Below, piece after piece: positions 43,162-52,571 of a stretch of 64,000 nucleotides of DNA (its first letter is position 1; the number at the start of each line of letters is the position of its first letter). Below the pieces are notes generated by a model that saw nothing but the letters and a program-made list of their open reading frames with translations, was not told the DNA's origin and did no database searches. This DNA comes from Desulfosporosinus acididurans (GTDB lineage: Bacteria; Bacillota; Desulfitobacteriia; Desulfitobacteriales; Desulfitobacteriaceae). The DNA lies in assembly GCF_001029285.1 (NCBI RefSeq), contig NZ_LDZY01000001.1:310001-374000 (forward strand), read 5' to 3'. A program made the position numbers and the translations under genes.

Positions 43162-43641
43162 TTAGGAAATCGCCCACGTCGTATATGGCTTTCTAGCTAA
43201 ATTTACGTTAAAGTATTTTGAATCATTGGTGATTTCCCGTTCCCAGTTAACCCAGTTTGGAAACGTTAAGGGATAACCCACTTCAGGTATTTCAACGTCA
43301 ACCGTTATTAAGCCCTGATTTTCCATTTGATATACATCAACTTCCCAGATCAGGCTTCCATAAGGCAGCCTATACCTGATTTTTTCGATTGGAGGGGCAA
43401 GAGATATCCTCTTTAGAGCATCCCGCTCTTCTTGAGTTGAAGATGGATTGGATGTTTCAATCTCCTGACGGCTGCCATCAGACCGTAATTCTTTAACGGT
43501 TATCGTAATAGAATCCTCAAGAAAACGGTAGCGTATTGACGGCAGTTCTGATAAATATCCTTGAATTATGTATTGACCTCCGTGCAATTCCGGTAAGTTC
43601 TCTTGTATCACCAAAAATTTCCGTTCAATTTCCAATGCCAA
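43162..43641 (-). CDS. CYTH domain protein
   Basis: 159 aa triphosphate tunnel enzyme (CYTH). N-terminal EIERKFLV gives the ExExK motif, followed by IQGYLSELPSIRYRF, ITVKEL and EKIRYRLPYG with the alternating Arg/Lys/Glu residues that line the tunnel. Likely an inorganic triphosphatase or thiamine-triphosphatase; class IV adenylate cyclase activity is possible in the family. TTG start. Divergent from pheA. Confidence 0.88.
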   Translation of the reverse strand: MALEIERKFLVIQENLPELHGGQYIIQGYLSELPSIRYRFLEDSITITVKELRSDGSRQEIETSNPSSTQEERDALKRISLAPPIEKIRYRLPYGSLIWEVDVYQMENQGLITVDVEIPEVGYPLTFPNWVNWEREITNDSKYFNVNLARKPYTTWAIS

Positions 43642-43702
43642 CGTTACATCTCTCCATATTCAGCATTTTCTTATAGTCAGCACTCATTAACAGGATAAAA
43701 GT

Positions 43703-43735
43703 GAAGCAGGCAGCGTACGTTCCACTGCCTGCTTC
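43703..43735 (-). terminator. Hairpin in the CYTH/pheA divergent region
   Basis: 11-bp perfect stem GAAGCAGGCAG/CTGCCTGCTTC, 11-nt loop. It lies inside the 335-bp divergent gap, 62 bp before the CYTH start, so it may be a leader attenuator or the terminator of an unseen small transcript. Confidence 0.5.
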
Positions 43736-43860
43736 TTCACCTTGTCCACTGATCCCCTAGAAGGTTCCCCAACCTTCTGATTCAATTTTACTAAATTCTT
43801 TCTCTCTGCGCAAGTATCTTATTAAACAAAGTGACTATTAAAATACTTTTATTGTACGAC

Positions 43861-43889
43861 TTGCTGGCATGGTTTATCTGTATTATGAT
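43861..43889 (+). promoter_or_regulatory. Candidate pheA promoter
   Basis: TTGCTG (43861-43866), 17-bp spacer, TATGAT (43884-43889). No T-box or other riboswitch motif is seen between here and pheA. Confidence 0.55.
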
Positions 43890-43976
43890 AAGAGATAATG
43901 AGGATATTCTCGAAGTCTGTTTCATCTTTTAGAAAGAGGGGACAGATGATTTTTTATAGAGGAAGGAGACAACATC

Positions 43977-44840
43977 ATGTCTACGATGGGTTATCTGGGC
44001 CCAAAAGGAAGTTTTTCTGAAGAGGCAATCCATCTTTTTCTAACAGACCATTCTGAATTTAGCCTATCCCCGCCGCAGTTGATCCCCTTTCCCACCATTT
44101 CGCGCCTGCTTCTTGCTTGTGAAGAAAAGAAGATTGACTGGGCTTTTATTCCTTTAGAAAATTCAACAGAAGGACAAGTTGGCGTAACCATGGATATCCT
44201 TGGCCAAACAGAACATCTCTTTATCAGCTATGAATTTGTCCAACCCATTGACCAATGCCTCCTAACTCACGAGCCGATGCCTTTGCAACAAATTGAACGC
44301 ATTTACTCTCACGAACAGGCACTTGGCCAATGTCGAGATTTTTTGGAAACGCATCTTCCTCAGATTGAACAAATTACTTGTCTTAGCACGGCAGAAGCTG
44401 CACAAAGAATCTCTTCAATTCGAGAAAATTGGGCCGCTATCGGTCCGCGGCGAGCTGCCAGCCTCTATAACCTCCACATTCTCGCGGAACGTATTCAAGA
44501 CGTCGTTCTTAATCCTACCAGATTCGTCCTCGTAGGCCATCGCCTGGCAGATATGTCTGATGGAAACGACAAAACTTCATTGCTCATCGTTGCCAATAAT
44601 ACTCCGGGATCCTTATATTCGATCCTAGGCGAATTTTCCAAGCGCCTTATTAACCTTACGAGAATTGAGTCTCGTCCCTCTAAACGAAAACTTGGCGAGT
44701 ATGTCTTCTTCATTGATGTGGATGGCTATGTGTTTGCTCCCCCCATCCAAGAAGTTCTCTGGGCCCTACGGGAAGAAAATATCTCCGTTAAATTGCTGGG
44801 TTCCTATCCCAAAGCCCTTCCTGATGAAACTATTTTTTAG
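43977..44840 (+). CDS. pheA: Prephenate dehydratase
   Basis: 287 aa monofunctional prephenate dehydratase, giving phenylpyruvate for phenylalanine synthesis. N-terminal GYLGPKGSFSEEA, PLENSTEGQV around residue 60, the catalytic-domain end ENWAAIGPRRAASLYNL, then an ACT domain from TSLLIVANNTPGSLYSIL containing the ESRPSKRKLGEYVFFID phenylalanine-binding motif, so feedback inhibition is expected. No chorismate mutase domain. ATG start. Confidence 0.96.
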   Translation: MSTMGYLGPKGSFSEEAIHLFLTDHSEFSLSPPQLIPFPTISRLLLACEEKKIDWAFIPLENSTEGQVGVTMDILGQTEHLFISYEFVQPIDQCLLTHEPMPLQQIERIYSHEQALGQCRDFLETHLPQIEQITCLSTAEAAQRISSIRENWAAIGPRRAASLYNLHILAERIQDVVLNPTRFVLVGHRLADMSDGNDKTSLLIVANNTPGSLYSILGEFSKRLINLTRIESRPSKRKLGEYVFFIDVDGYVFAPPIQEVLWALREENISVKLLGSYPKALPDETIF

Positions 44841-44854
44841 GAGTCTTAAGCAGC

Positions 44855-44895
44855 AAAGAACCTTTTAGTATGATAATGATACTAAAAGGCTCTTT
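44855..44895. terminator. Terminator between pheA and thrC
   Basis: AAAGAACCTTTTAGTAT pairs with ATACTAAAAGGCTCTTT (one mismatch), 7-nt loop, T run following; lies between converging pheA and thrC. Confidence 0.88.
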
Positions 44896-44942
44896 TTATA
44901 TCTTCACAGTCATCCTTCTTAAACTTAGTTCCCAGAAAATAT

Positions 44943-46418
44943 TTACTTGATAAATAATCCTTGTAACATTTCTACAATCTTCTCCGGTTGACAGGAATCA
45001 ACGATCTTTGCTTTCTTTTTATCTAAACCCTGTAATCCTTGAGGAATTTCCCAGTTTGTTAATTGACTCAAACCTTTCAAGGCCTGCCATTCATCTCTCT
45101 GCTTCCCTTGAGTTCCCTCTAAGGCAATTAAAACATTAGATGCAAATTTAAACGGACTGGCCGTTGATGCGATGACAGTGAAGGTCGTGTCATGACTCGA
45201 AGTACAATAGTCTTCATAGACTTTCATACCCACAGCAGTATGAGGATCAAAAACATATTGATATGCTTTAAAACTATGGGAAATCGTGGCTAAGGTTTCA
45301 TCTTCATCTGCCCAGCCGGCAAAAACAATCTCCTGGCAATTTTTGAGAGTTTGGGGATCAACCTTAAAGGATCCCAGGTTTTTCTGATCATACCAGCTGT
45401 TAATGAGGTCAGCGTTTCGTCCGTTCATCTCATACAAGAAACGTTCAAAATTACTGGAAATTAAAATATCCATAGATGGAGAAATTGTTTGATAAAATTG
45501 ACGTTGGCTTTGATATTCGCCCGTTGCAAAAAAACTAGTTAAAACGTTGTTTTTATTGGATGCACAAATAATTTTGGCAATAGGTAAACCCATGCGCCGA
45601 GCATAGTATGCTGCCAAGAGGTTTCCAAAATTCCCGGTTGGCACAACTACATTGATTACTCCGCCGGGAGCGACCTTTTGCTGTTCAACCGCCTGTAAAT
45701 AGGCCCAAAAATAATAAACAATTTGCGGCAAGAGCCTCCCCCAGTTAATGGAGTTAGCCGAAGAAAACACTAACTTGTTTTCCCACAACTTGGCTTTCAA
45801 AGCTTCCGAGGCGAACATTTGTTTAACCGCGGTCTGGCATTGATCGAAATTACCTTTGACAGCAATAACATGGGTATTAAATCCTTCAGTAGTGGTCATC
45901 TGCCGCTCCTGCACAGGACTTACTCCTCCTTGAGGATAAAATACGGCGATATGCATACCTTCACGATTTTTAAAACCTTCCAAGGCAGCTTTTCCTGTGT
46001 CTCCCGACGTTGCAACTAATATTAAAACTTCCGCATCAAGGCCTATATGTTTTAGACTAACGTTCAATAAGTCAGGTAATACTTGTAAAGCCATATCCTT
46101 GAAAGCCGAAGTTGGACCATGCCAAAGCTCAAGCACTCCAAAATTGCCCACTGAAGCGAGAGGCGCTGGATTTTGCCCGTCAAAGGTTCCATCATTGTAA
46201 ACATTCACAATTTTATCGAGAGTTTCTTCAGGAAAATCCGGTAGATAATCCGCCATAACCCGTTTGGCCACTTCACGATAGGACAATCCTTGAAGTTCTT
46301 GCCATTTTAAGGCGGGAAACGTCGATGGGACAAATAGACCTCCTTTGGGTACCATACCTAATGCTATTGCTTGGGAAGCACTTTGCCCCGATAAATTACC
46401 CCGAGTGCTTTCATACAT
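44943..46418 (-). CDS. thrC: Threonine synthase
   Basis: 491 aa PLP enzyme converting O-phosphohomoserine to threonine. PLP Lys in HGPTSAFKDMALQVLP (about residue 107), phosphate loop VPTGNFGNLLAAYYARRMGLPI. The length and the MYESTRGN(L)S N-terminus match the long bacterial-type ThrC. AAGGAGGG before ATG. hom and thrB are not adjacent. Confidence 0.95.
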   Translation of the reverse strand: MYESTRGNLSGQSASQAIALGMVPKGGLFVPSTFPALKWQELQGLSYREVAKRVMADYLPDFPEETLDKIVNVYNDGTFDGQNPAPLASVGNFGVLELWHGPTSAFKDMALQVLPDLLNVSLKHIGLDAEVLILVATSGDTGKAALEGFKNREGMHIAVFYPQGGVSPVQERQMTTTEGFNTHVIAVKGNFDQCQTAVKQMFASEALKAKLWENKLVFSSANSINWGRLLPQIVYYFWAYLQAVEQQKVAPGGVINVVVPTGNFGNLLAAYYARRMGLPIAKIICASNKNNVLTSFFATGEYQSQRQFYQTISPSMDILISSNFERFLYEMNGRNADLINSWYDQKNLGSFKVDPQTLKNCQEIVFAGWADEDETLATISHSFKAYQYVFDPHTAVGMKVYEDYCTSSHDTTFTVIASTASPFKFASNVLIALEGTQGKQRDEWQALKGLSQLTNWEIPQGLQGLDKKKAKIVDSCQPEKIVEMLQGLFIK

Positions 46419-46506
46419 TTCATTTCCCTCCTTGACTTTAATTTTGTTTTTTATGTACCATCTTATTCGCAGTATATTCGCGGTAAGCGGCCAAATTCCT
46501 TCTAAA

Positions 46507-46534
46507 TTGACAAACCTAGCTGAGTTCCTATTAT
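46507..46534 (+). promoter_or_regulatory. Candidate promoter of the nucleoside kinase gene
   Basis: TTGACA (46507-46512), 16-bp spacer, TATTAT (46529-46534). Confidence 0.55.
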
Positions 46535-46640
46535 TAAAGGCAATTCTCTGCTTATTTCTTAAAGGAAAGTTGAGACATTATGTGGAATATTATGTGGAAT
46601 ATCAGAATGACAACTTCATCACTTGAAAGGCGGTGCCAGA

Positions 46641-48029
46641 ATGTCTGATTACTCAATTCGCAGATATCGTCAGAGTTCGATCCTTGGCCTAATCGGAGCT
46701 GCAAAAAAGCTCTTTCCGGATGAACAGCTTAAAATCTCCCACTCTATCCTTGATGGAGTCTATTGTGAACTTGAAGATTCTTTAATGTCATCAAGGGAAG
46801 TCATGAGACTTGAGGAAACTTTAAAAAACTGGGTTTTAGCGGATCAGCCCATCTCTTTTGAGTCAAATCGAGATAACTCATATCATTGCCGCTTGGACAA
46901 TCTAGAAATTAAAACACTTTATCCTCCTCTTAATCGTTCAGGTTCCTTAAAGTACTTCCAATTGATTCATTTCCCTCCGGGTTTTATTTTACTCTTTCCC
47001 AATGCTAACCATCCAGAAACCCTAGCTCCCTTTGTGCCACCGGAAAAACTGTCGTCAACCTTTTCAGAAAGTCAGCGTTGGCTGGAAAATTTACATCTCA
47101 CTAAAGTAGACGATGTCAACTCGATCATATCTGCGGATGGTTCAAATGACCTTATATGCTTAGCAGAAGCCCTACACGAAAAGAAGATCTCTTCTATTGC
47201 TGACCGAATTTATGAACATCGGCGTAATGTCCGTATCATTCTCATATCAGGTCCTTCTTCTTCCGGAAAAACAACCTTTGCTCAACGATTGTCAACACAG
47301 CTGCGTGTCAGCGGCTTACGGCCAATCGCTCTCTCTTTAGATAATTACTTTCTTTCGCGAGAAGAAACTCCGCGTGACGCTAATGGGCAATATGATTTCG
47401 AATCGTTAAGAGCTCTAGATTTACCTCTCCTTGCAGCCCATATTAATGCTCTGATTCACGGCGAACATGTCGAAACCCCCATCTTTGATTTTGTCAGCGG
47501 TCATAGGTCTCCGGTTGGCAAGCCATTACACCTTAGCCCTGACGAAATCCTCGTTATCGAAGGAATTCACGCTCTCAATCCAAGTTTAATACCCTCGCTG
47601 GACAGAAACCAAATGTTTAAGATCTATGTCAGTGCCTTATTCCAGTTAAATATTGATGACTATACCAGAGTCCCAACAACAGAAGTCAGACTTATTCGCC
47701 GTATCGTTCGTGACAATCAGTTTCGCGGTATTGATCCTGAGCGAACACTGGCACAATGGGAGAGTGTTCGACGCGGGGAAAACCAAAATATTTTCCCCTA
47801 TCAGGAGGAAGCAGATGTTATGTTTAACTCGAGCCTTCTCTATGAATTGAATGCCCTTCGACCCTATGCTGAACAGCTTCTGCATTTGATAGCTTCCAAT
47901 TCCCCTCACTATCAAACAGCGGCTCATCTCTTAACCTTGCTTTCGTTTTTCAGTCCCCTGGATGTTACTTCAATTCCTTTTATCTCGATTCTCCGAGAAT
48001 TTTTAGGTGGAAGTATATATAACGTTTAA
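46641..48029 (+). CDS. Uridine kinase-like nucleoside kinase
   Basis: 462 aa. C-terminal uridine kinase/phosphoribulokinase-type P-loop domain: ISGPSSSGKTTFAQRLS near residue 204, LSLDNYFLSREETPRD, and IVIEGIHALNP. The N-terminal 190 residues correspond to the threonyl-tRNA-synthetase-like second additional domain seen in this Firmicute family. ATG 46641 with AAAGGCGG upstream; a TTG at 46623 is less likely. Precise substrate unproven; the family is annotated as nucleoside kinase. Confidence 0.9.
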   Translation: MSDYSIRRYRQSSILGLIGAAKKLFPDEQLKISHSILDGVYCELEDSLMSSREVMRLEETLKNWVLADQPISFESNRDNSYHCRLDNLEIKTLYPPLNRSGSLKYFQLIHFPPGFILLFPNANHPETLAPFVPPEKLSSTFSESQRWLENLHLTKVDDVNSIISADGSNDLICLAEALHEKKISSIADRIYEHRRNVRIILISGPSSSGKTTFAQRLSTQLRVSGLRPIALSLDNYFLSREETPRDANGQYDFESLRALDLPLLAAHINALIHGEHVETPIFDFVSGHRSPVGKPLHLSPDEILVIEGIHALNPSLIPSLDRNQMFKIYVSALFQLNIDDYTRVPTTEVRLIRRIVRDNQFRGIDPERTLAQWESVRRGENQNIFPYQEEADVMFNSSLLYELNALRPYAEQLLHLIASNSPHYQTAAHLLTLLSFFSPLDVTSIPFISILREFLGGSIYNV

Positions 48030-48097
48030 CCTCTATTCTAAAATAAAGGTCGACGCTCAATTAAATCATAAATAAGCTCTTAGACATCCCGGCAAGA

Positions 48098-48125
48098 AAA
48101 CTCCGCACACATTCTGGCGGAGTTT
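48098..48125. terminator. Bidirectional terminator
   Basis: 9-bp stem AAACTCCGC/GCGGAGTTT with a 10-nt loop between the nucleoside kinase and mgsA, which converge. Confidence 0.8.
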
Positions 48126-48153
48126 CTTAATGACACAATCCTAATTCGTTTCT

Positions 48154-48558
48154 TCAAAGCGTTTGACTTGATTTAACCTGCAGCTCTTCTAAGCAAAGTT
48201 TTACATAAGCCATTAAAATTTCCGCACTTTTTCGATTCGTCGCCAAGGGAACATTGTGTACATCACATACTCTTAACAAAGCCGCAATGTCCGGTTCGTG
48301 AGCTTGAGCCGTTAAAGGATCACGCAAGAAAATAATCATATCCAGATTTTGGGTCGCAACGAGACTGCCAATCTGCTGATCTCCTCCGATCGGACCTGAC
48401 AACAGCGCTTGCACAGGCAAACCTACATGCTGTTGAATTAATTTCCCCGTTGTTCCGGTGCCTGTTAATTGACATTGAGCTAAAAGATCCTTATACGTTT
48501 TAGCAAATTCTATCATTTCTGCTTTTTTTTCATCATGGGCGATTAAGGCAATTCTCAA
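48154..48558 (-). CDS. mgsA: Methylglyoxal synthase
   Basis: 134 aa. Converts dihydroxyacetone phosphate to methylglyoxal and phosphate. Conserved ALIAHDEKK at the start, phosphate loop GTGTTG, catalytic Asp in [11 protein letters not shown] and [18 protein letters not shown] 48558 has GAGGTGG 5 nt upstream and gives the usual RIALIAHD start; a GTG at 48567 is possible. Confidence 0.94.
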   Translation of the reverse strand: MRIALIAHDEKKAEMIEFAKTYKDLLAQCQLTGTGTTGKLIQQHVGLPVQALLSGPIGGDQQIGSLVATQNLDMIIFLRDPLTAQAHEPDIAALLRVCDVHNVPLATNRKSAEILMAYVKLCLEELQVKSSQTL

Positions 48559-48610
48559 AATATCCACCTCATTCTTGGTAAATAGTCTTTAACCCTTATA
48601 CTTTAATCAG

Positions 48611-48643
48611 CACGATGTTCAGCTTTACCTGAACGAGTTCACT
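48611..48643 (+). repeat. Palindromic dispersed element, copy E (right part only)
   Basis: CACGATGTTCAGCTTTACC then TGAACGAGTTCACT, the right-end hairpin of the family (GTTCAG/CTGAAC). No left end is seen. It supplies the last residues and stop of the GIY-YIG gene. Confidence 0.7.
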
Positions 48644-48972
48644 TGATGTAGTTCTTTTGTCGCGACTGAAATGCAGAAGGTCAACTGTCGTCTTTCAGCA
48701 ACACGGCAAATTTCCCAAGGTTCTTTTGTTAGACGAAGTTTTTCCGCTCGATCACACCGTTTAATAGCATACTCCAAACGCAGAGCATTCCCCCAAGAGT
48801 TGACCTCCCAAGCCTGAACCAAGGATACTGGGCCATGAGACGCAGTATATTTTGCCCCTTGCCTTCCAGAACCCTTCCCATTATGTTCGCGCGCTCTTCG
48901 TTCGAGATCCGTAGTTGCACCAGTATAGATTGTATCATCTCCACATCGAGCAAGATACACCCAATACCCCAT
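48625..48972 (-). CDS. GIY-YIG nuclease family protein (UPF0213)
   Basis: 115 aa. GIY-YIG domain in residues 1-85: YWVYLARCGDDTIYTGATTDLERRAREHN; here the first motif reads WVY and the second IYTG, as usual in UPF0213. The family is normally 80-100 aa; the tail after LTKEPWEICRV is extended and its last five residues, VNSFR, plus the stop come from repeat copy E. GGAGG before ATG, 3 bp after the mqnA stop, so cotranscribed. DNA nuclease of unknown role. Confidence 0.88.
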   Translation of the reverse strand: MGYWVYLARCGDDTIYTGATTDLERRAREHNGKGSGRQGAKYTASHGPVSLVQAWEVNSWGNALRLEYAIKRCDRAEKLRLTKEPWEICRVAERRQLTFCISVATKELHQVNSFR

Positions 48973-48975
48973 ACC

Positions 48976-49794
48976 TTATTCCTCCGGCCAACGCTCAATA
49001 ATTGGACGGCTAGGCAGTAATTTTTCCTCATAACAGAGATCTAAATATTTATGCAGCCCTGACAATAATGCAGGGTCTAAATCATAATGAAACTGTGTAA
49101 AGTAATCCTTCCAAAAATCAATGGATCCGCCGAGCATCACCTGGCAAGCCTGAACGATATCCTCCATTTGCTTCAAGGCTTTAGATTTTGCCTCCAACAG
49201 CAGATGATAAACATTCTTAATTTCTTCAGCCTGCTGAGTCAACAACTTTTTCGGAAAAGCCCAGACAGCATAAGTCATAGAATGACCTGTTTGTTTTAAC
49301 CATTCAGCCCCCAAATCGTAAATCAAACAATCCGGCTTCGCTTGTGCTGACCGAATTGCAGAATCGGCTATCAATAGAGCCGCGTCTGCCTGCAGGAACA
49401 TATCGCTTAAATTTGAAGGCAAGGTTACATACTTGGGAAAGACTCCATAAAAGCGATGGAGTAGGATCTTCGTCAGATTAACCGAGGTTGCTGACATATC
49501 TGTTAGCGCAACGGTCAGACCATCCAGATTCTCTAAAGGAACTTTAGAAAACAAAAGAATTGACCCAACTCGTCCCTTCGTGGAAACCGAAAGGTTAGGC
49601 AGAATAAAATAATCTTGCCAATGCTCGCCATAAGAAAATGCACTGATTGGCGCCATATCTATCTGACCCTTAGCCAACATAGCATTATGCCCAGTAGGTT
49701 CTGCTGTAACCGAGGTCAGAAGTGGATGTTCTTTAGGCAAAAAATGAAACATCGGTAACATGTTTGTATTTGGGTTATGTCCAATTCGGATCAT
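48976..49794 (-). CDS. mqnA: Chorismate dehydratase (futalosine menaquinone pathway)
   Basis: 272 aa periplasmic-binding-protein-like enzyme MqnA, first step from chorismate to menaquinone by the futalosine route. RIGHNPNTNMLPMFHFL at the start, GQIDMAPISAFSYGEH (residues 43-58) and LLIADSAIRSA are family features. MqnD is related, but the N-terminal pattern and internal LGAEW favour MqnA. The final methylation enzyme UbiE/MenG is encoded 9 kb away. No other mqn genes are in view. Confidence 0.87.
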   Translation of the reverse strand: MIRIGHNPNTNMLPMFHFLPKEHPLLTSVTAEPTGHNAMLAKGQIDMAPISAFSYGEHWQDYFILPNLSVSTKGRVGSILLFSKVPLENLDGLTVALTDMSATSVNLTKILLHRFYGVFPKYVTLPSNLSDMFLQADAALLIADSAIRSAQAKPDCLIYDLGAEWLKQTGHSMTYAVWAFPKKLLTQQAEEIKNVYHLLLEAKSKALKQMEDIVQACQVMLGGSIDFWKDYFTQFHYDLDPALLSGLHKYLDLCYEEKLLPSRPIIERWPEE

Positions 49795-49847
49795 ATCATC
49801 ACCCCTATATAGGTTCTACCTTAGCAAGTTAAACGTTCTTAGGAAAC

Positions 49848-50639
49848 TCATTCAGCAATTATTCTATTGTGTAATTCACCGATCGCCGGAATTTTAACAA
49901 CGACCTCATCTCCAGGCTGCATCGGGCCAACACCTTCTGGGGTGCCAGTAAGTACAACATCACCTGGGAACAGGGTCATAACTTGGGAGATAAAGCTTAC
50001 AAGCTTAGGTACAGAGGCCATAAAATATTTTGTATTTGAAGATTGCTTGATTTCTCCATTCAGGGAAAGTTGAATATCCAGGTTGCTTGGGTCAACATCC
50101 GTCGCAACCCAGGGACCAAGCGGGCAAAACGTATCAAAGGATTTTCCGCGAGTCCATTGACCATCCTTTTGCTGTAAATCCCTTGCCGTTACATCATTGG
50201 CGCAGGTATATCCCAAGATGGCGTCAAAGGCTTCCCCCTCATTTACTCCTTTAATGGTTTTCCCAATTACTATAGCAAGCTCGGCTTCAAAATCGACTCT
50301 TTGACTAATTTTGGGATAAATAACATTGTCTTCGGGACCTATAACACTGGTTTGAGGTTTCAAAAAAATAACAGGATCGTTAGGTGCCGAAGAATCCTTT
50401 TCTTTAAGATGTAATGATTGCTTTATTTCTTCGACATGTAATGAATAATTTAAGCCAACACATACTACTTTACTAGGTTCAACCGGCGCTAAGATACGAA
50501 CTTCTTTTAGTTCCGCCCATTGATTAGTCAATTGCCTTTGAGAATCCAGAAACGTTCGATCAAGTAATTGAATTCTTGTGCCTTCTAGAACTCCAAATCT
50601 AATATCGTTCTTCTGATCCAAAAAGCGTATAAATTTCAT
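49848..50639 (-). CDS. Fumarylacetoacetate hydrolase family protein
   Basis: 263 aa FAH-fold hydrolase/isomerase. Metal-binding Glu/Asp in DFEAELAIVIGK (ExE) and later DVTARDLQ; VVLTGTPEGVGPMQPGDEV at the C-terminus. Such proteins act on 2-keto-acids (acylpyruvate hydrolase, oxaloacetate decarboxylase, hydroxyhepta-dienedioate isomerase). The specific substrate cannot be told. ATG start, 53 bp upstream of mqnA. Confidence 0.93.
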   Translation of the reverse strand: MKFIRFLDQKNDIRFGVLEGTRIQLLDRTFLDSQRQLTNQWAELKEVRILAPVEPSKVVCVGLNYSLHVEEIKQSLHLKEKDSSAPNDPVIFLKPQTSVIGPEDNVIYPKISQRVDFEAELAIVIGKTIKGVNEGEAFDAILGYTCANDVTARDLQQKDGQWTRGKSFDTFCPLGPWVATDVDPSNLDIQLSLNGEIKQSSNTKYFMASVPKLVSFISQVMTLFPGDVVLTGTPEGVGPMQPGDEVVVKIPAIGELHNRIIAE

Positions 50640-50824
50640 AGTTCCAACCCTTTCGATTCTCAGATAGATTTACTTTCCTATTTCTTTCACGCTGCAAACC
50701 ACTTTTTGTTCCCTAACTTTTATCTAACTAATAGGAAGTTCCCCTTCAAAACACTATCTATGTGTTTAGAAATATATTCTAACATGAAAGGCCTTTAAAA
50801 AGAAGATTAAAGAATATTGTCATA

Positions 50825-51484
50825 TTAGAGTTCAGTACTCTTGAACATTTTACAAACCGATGGGAGAGGACACTCCGGGCAATTCGGTTTTCGAGCAAAA
50901 CAAATGCGTCTGCCTAAGAAAATAAATAAATGATGAAGATCCGACCAACGTTCACGCGGAAATACATTCATTAATTCTTTTTCCACTTTTTCTGGGGTAT
51001 TGCCTTCCGCTAAACCTAACCGATGAGCTACTCTAAACACATGAGTATCTACCGCTAAGGCCGGAACTCCATAGGCGTTACTTGCAACAACATTTGCCGT
51101 TTTACGTCCTACACCAGGGAGCTTTCTCAATAAATCAATAGTGTTGGGAACTACTCCTGAGTATTTTTCAACCAATAGTTGTGAAGCAGCAAGAATGTTT
51201 TTGGCCTTGTTATGATATAAGCCCAAAGACCGAATTTCACGTTCTAGATTATTTAAACCTAAAGCAAGAATGCTTTCAGGGGTATTTGCGCTTTGGAATA
51301 GCGCTGCCGTAACTTGATTCACCCTCTCATCTGTACATTGAGCCGATAAAATCGTTGCGATCAGCAGTTCATAAGGTGTATGAAATTCAAGCTCGCAGTG
51401 AGCATCAGGGAACGTTTTTTGCAAGGCAGTAAAAATAAACTCCAAATCAGAAGCTTCCATTATTTTACCCATTATTTTATCCAT
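50825..51484 (-). CDS. nth: Endonuclease III
   Basis: 219 aa DNA glycosylase/AP lyase for oxidised pyrimidines. Helix-hairpin-helix with catalytic Lys in LRKLPGVGRKTANVV, catalytic Asp in VDTHVFRVAHRLGL, and the [4Fe-4S] motif in CFARKPNCPECPLPSVC. The start is unclear: three ATGs lie in a short imperfect repeat (ATAATGG.TAAA) at the 5' end; ATG 51484, after AAAGGG, is preferred, and the frame opens at 51508. Confidence 0.96.
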   Translation of the reverse strand: MDKIMGKIMEASDLEFIFTALQKTFPDAHCELEFHTPYELLIATILSAQCTDERVNQVTAALFQSANTPESILALGLNNLEREIRSLGLYHNKAKNILAASQLLVEKYSGVVPNTIDLLRKLPGVGRKTANVVASNAYGVPALAVDTHVFRVAHRLGLAEGNTPEKVEKELMNVFPRERWSDLHHLFIFLGRRICFARKPNCPECPLPSVCKMFKSTEL

Positions 51485-51700
51485 TATTTTTCCCTTTCTT
51501 ACCTCCACCCGACGTCATGAGACAATTCCATAATCCGCAGAGTTAACTTCCATATTAGCTTTACAACAACTTCGCTTATCCCATCAGTAGGCCTACAATG
51601 TGCCAGGCTACTTGCCAAAGGATAAAATATGATGACGAATAGTCTCTCTAGCGGTATACTAAAGAAGCCTTCGGCAAATTGGTTAAAGAGAGGTATTTAT

Positions 51701-52453
51701 ATGTGGCTTAATCTTCTAATTATCAGCGCTCTGGGTTTTTTTGCTGCAGCAGTTGATGCAATTGCTGGGGGCGGAGGACTCATTAGCCTTCCCGCATTAT
51801 TAGTAATTGGAGTCCCTCCTCATCTTGCCCTTGGAACTAATAAATTTGCTGCCTGCACTGCTTCCCTAAACAGTTCCATAACCTTCGCACGTTCAGGAAA
51901 AGTACATTTTCCTTTAGTTAAATGGCAGATTCCTTTTACCTTTATCGGTGCTTTACTGGGAGTCTGGGCTGTTCTCAGCGTCAGCTCTCAATTTCTTAAT
52001 AAAGCTGTTTTAGTCTTAGTCCTGATTGTCGGTATTTATACGATACTACATAAAAACTTAGGCATGGAGAACAAATTTCAACAATTGATACCTGCAAAAC
52101 TTATAGCCGGCTGCTTCTTTGCTTTAGTTTTAGGTTTTTATGATGGTTTCTTCGGGCCAGGAACCGGATCCTTCTTAATCTTCTCCTTCATATCCCTCTT
52201 CGGTTTCGATTTTGTTGCCGCATCAGCAAACTCGAAGGTATTGAATTTTGTTAGTAATTTTGCCTCGTTGATACTATTTGCATGGAATGGAAAAATTCTT
52301 TTCCTCTACGGAATTCCAATGGCAATTTCTATGATTCTTGGTTCACTCTTAGGAACAAAACTTGCAATTCGTCGCGGTGCGGCTCTTGTAAAACCCATTT
52401 TTATCACAATGTCACTTTTAGTTGCTGTTAAATTAATAGCGCAATATCTCTGA
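51701..52453 (+). CDS. TSUP (TauE/SafE) family permease
   Basis: 250 aa, seven or eight membrane helices. Two repeated TSUP motifs: AAAVDAIAGGGGLISLPALL in the first half and GFYDGFFGPGTGSFLIFSF in the second. Family exports sulfite or sulfoacetate or takes up organic sulfonates. ATG 51701 has AGAGAGG 7 nt upstream. In a sulfur-metabolising anaerobe sulfite or sulfite-like anion export is likely, but no pathway gene is adjacent. Confidence 0.91.
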   Translation: MWLNLLIISALGFFAAAVDAIAGGGGLISLPALLVIGVPPHLALGTNKFAACTASLNSSITFARSGKVHFPLVKWQIPFTFIGALLGVWAVLSVSSQFLNKAVLVLVLIVGIYTILHKNLGMENKFQQLIPAKLIAGCFFALVLGFYDGFFGPGTGSFLIFSFISLFGFDFVAASANSKVLNFVSNFASLILFAWNGKILFLYGIPMAISMILGSLLGTKLAIRRGAALVKPIFITMSLLVAVKLIAQYL

Positions 52454-52571
52454 GATAGTGTACTCATTCCACTAAAGCTACACATCGAAGCTTTCACTTG
52501 TAAAAAGTCTTAAGATTGGATAAAGATCTGAATTTTCTCAACCATACATTGTTCGCAGGTGAAAATAGATA

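Noticed and set aside
43735-43870. Minus-strand short frame ending ESEGWGTF in the CYTH/pheA divergent gap
   Set aside because: No ribosome site or plausible start, and a hairpin follows; left as unexplained intergenic sequence.
43890-43976. T-box or other amino-acid riboswitch upstream of pheA (and upstream of thrC)
   Set aside because: No GGTGGNACCGCG-type T-box sequence or SAM/lysine-type motif seen.
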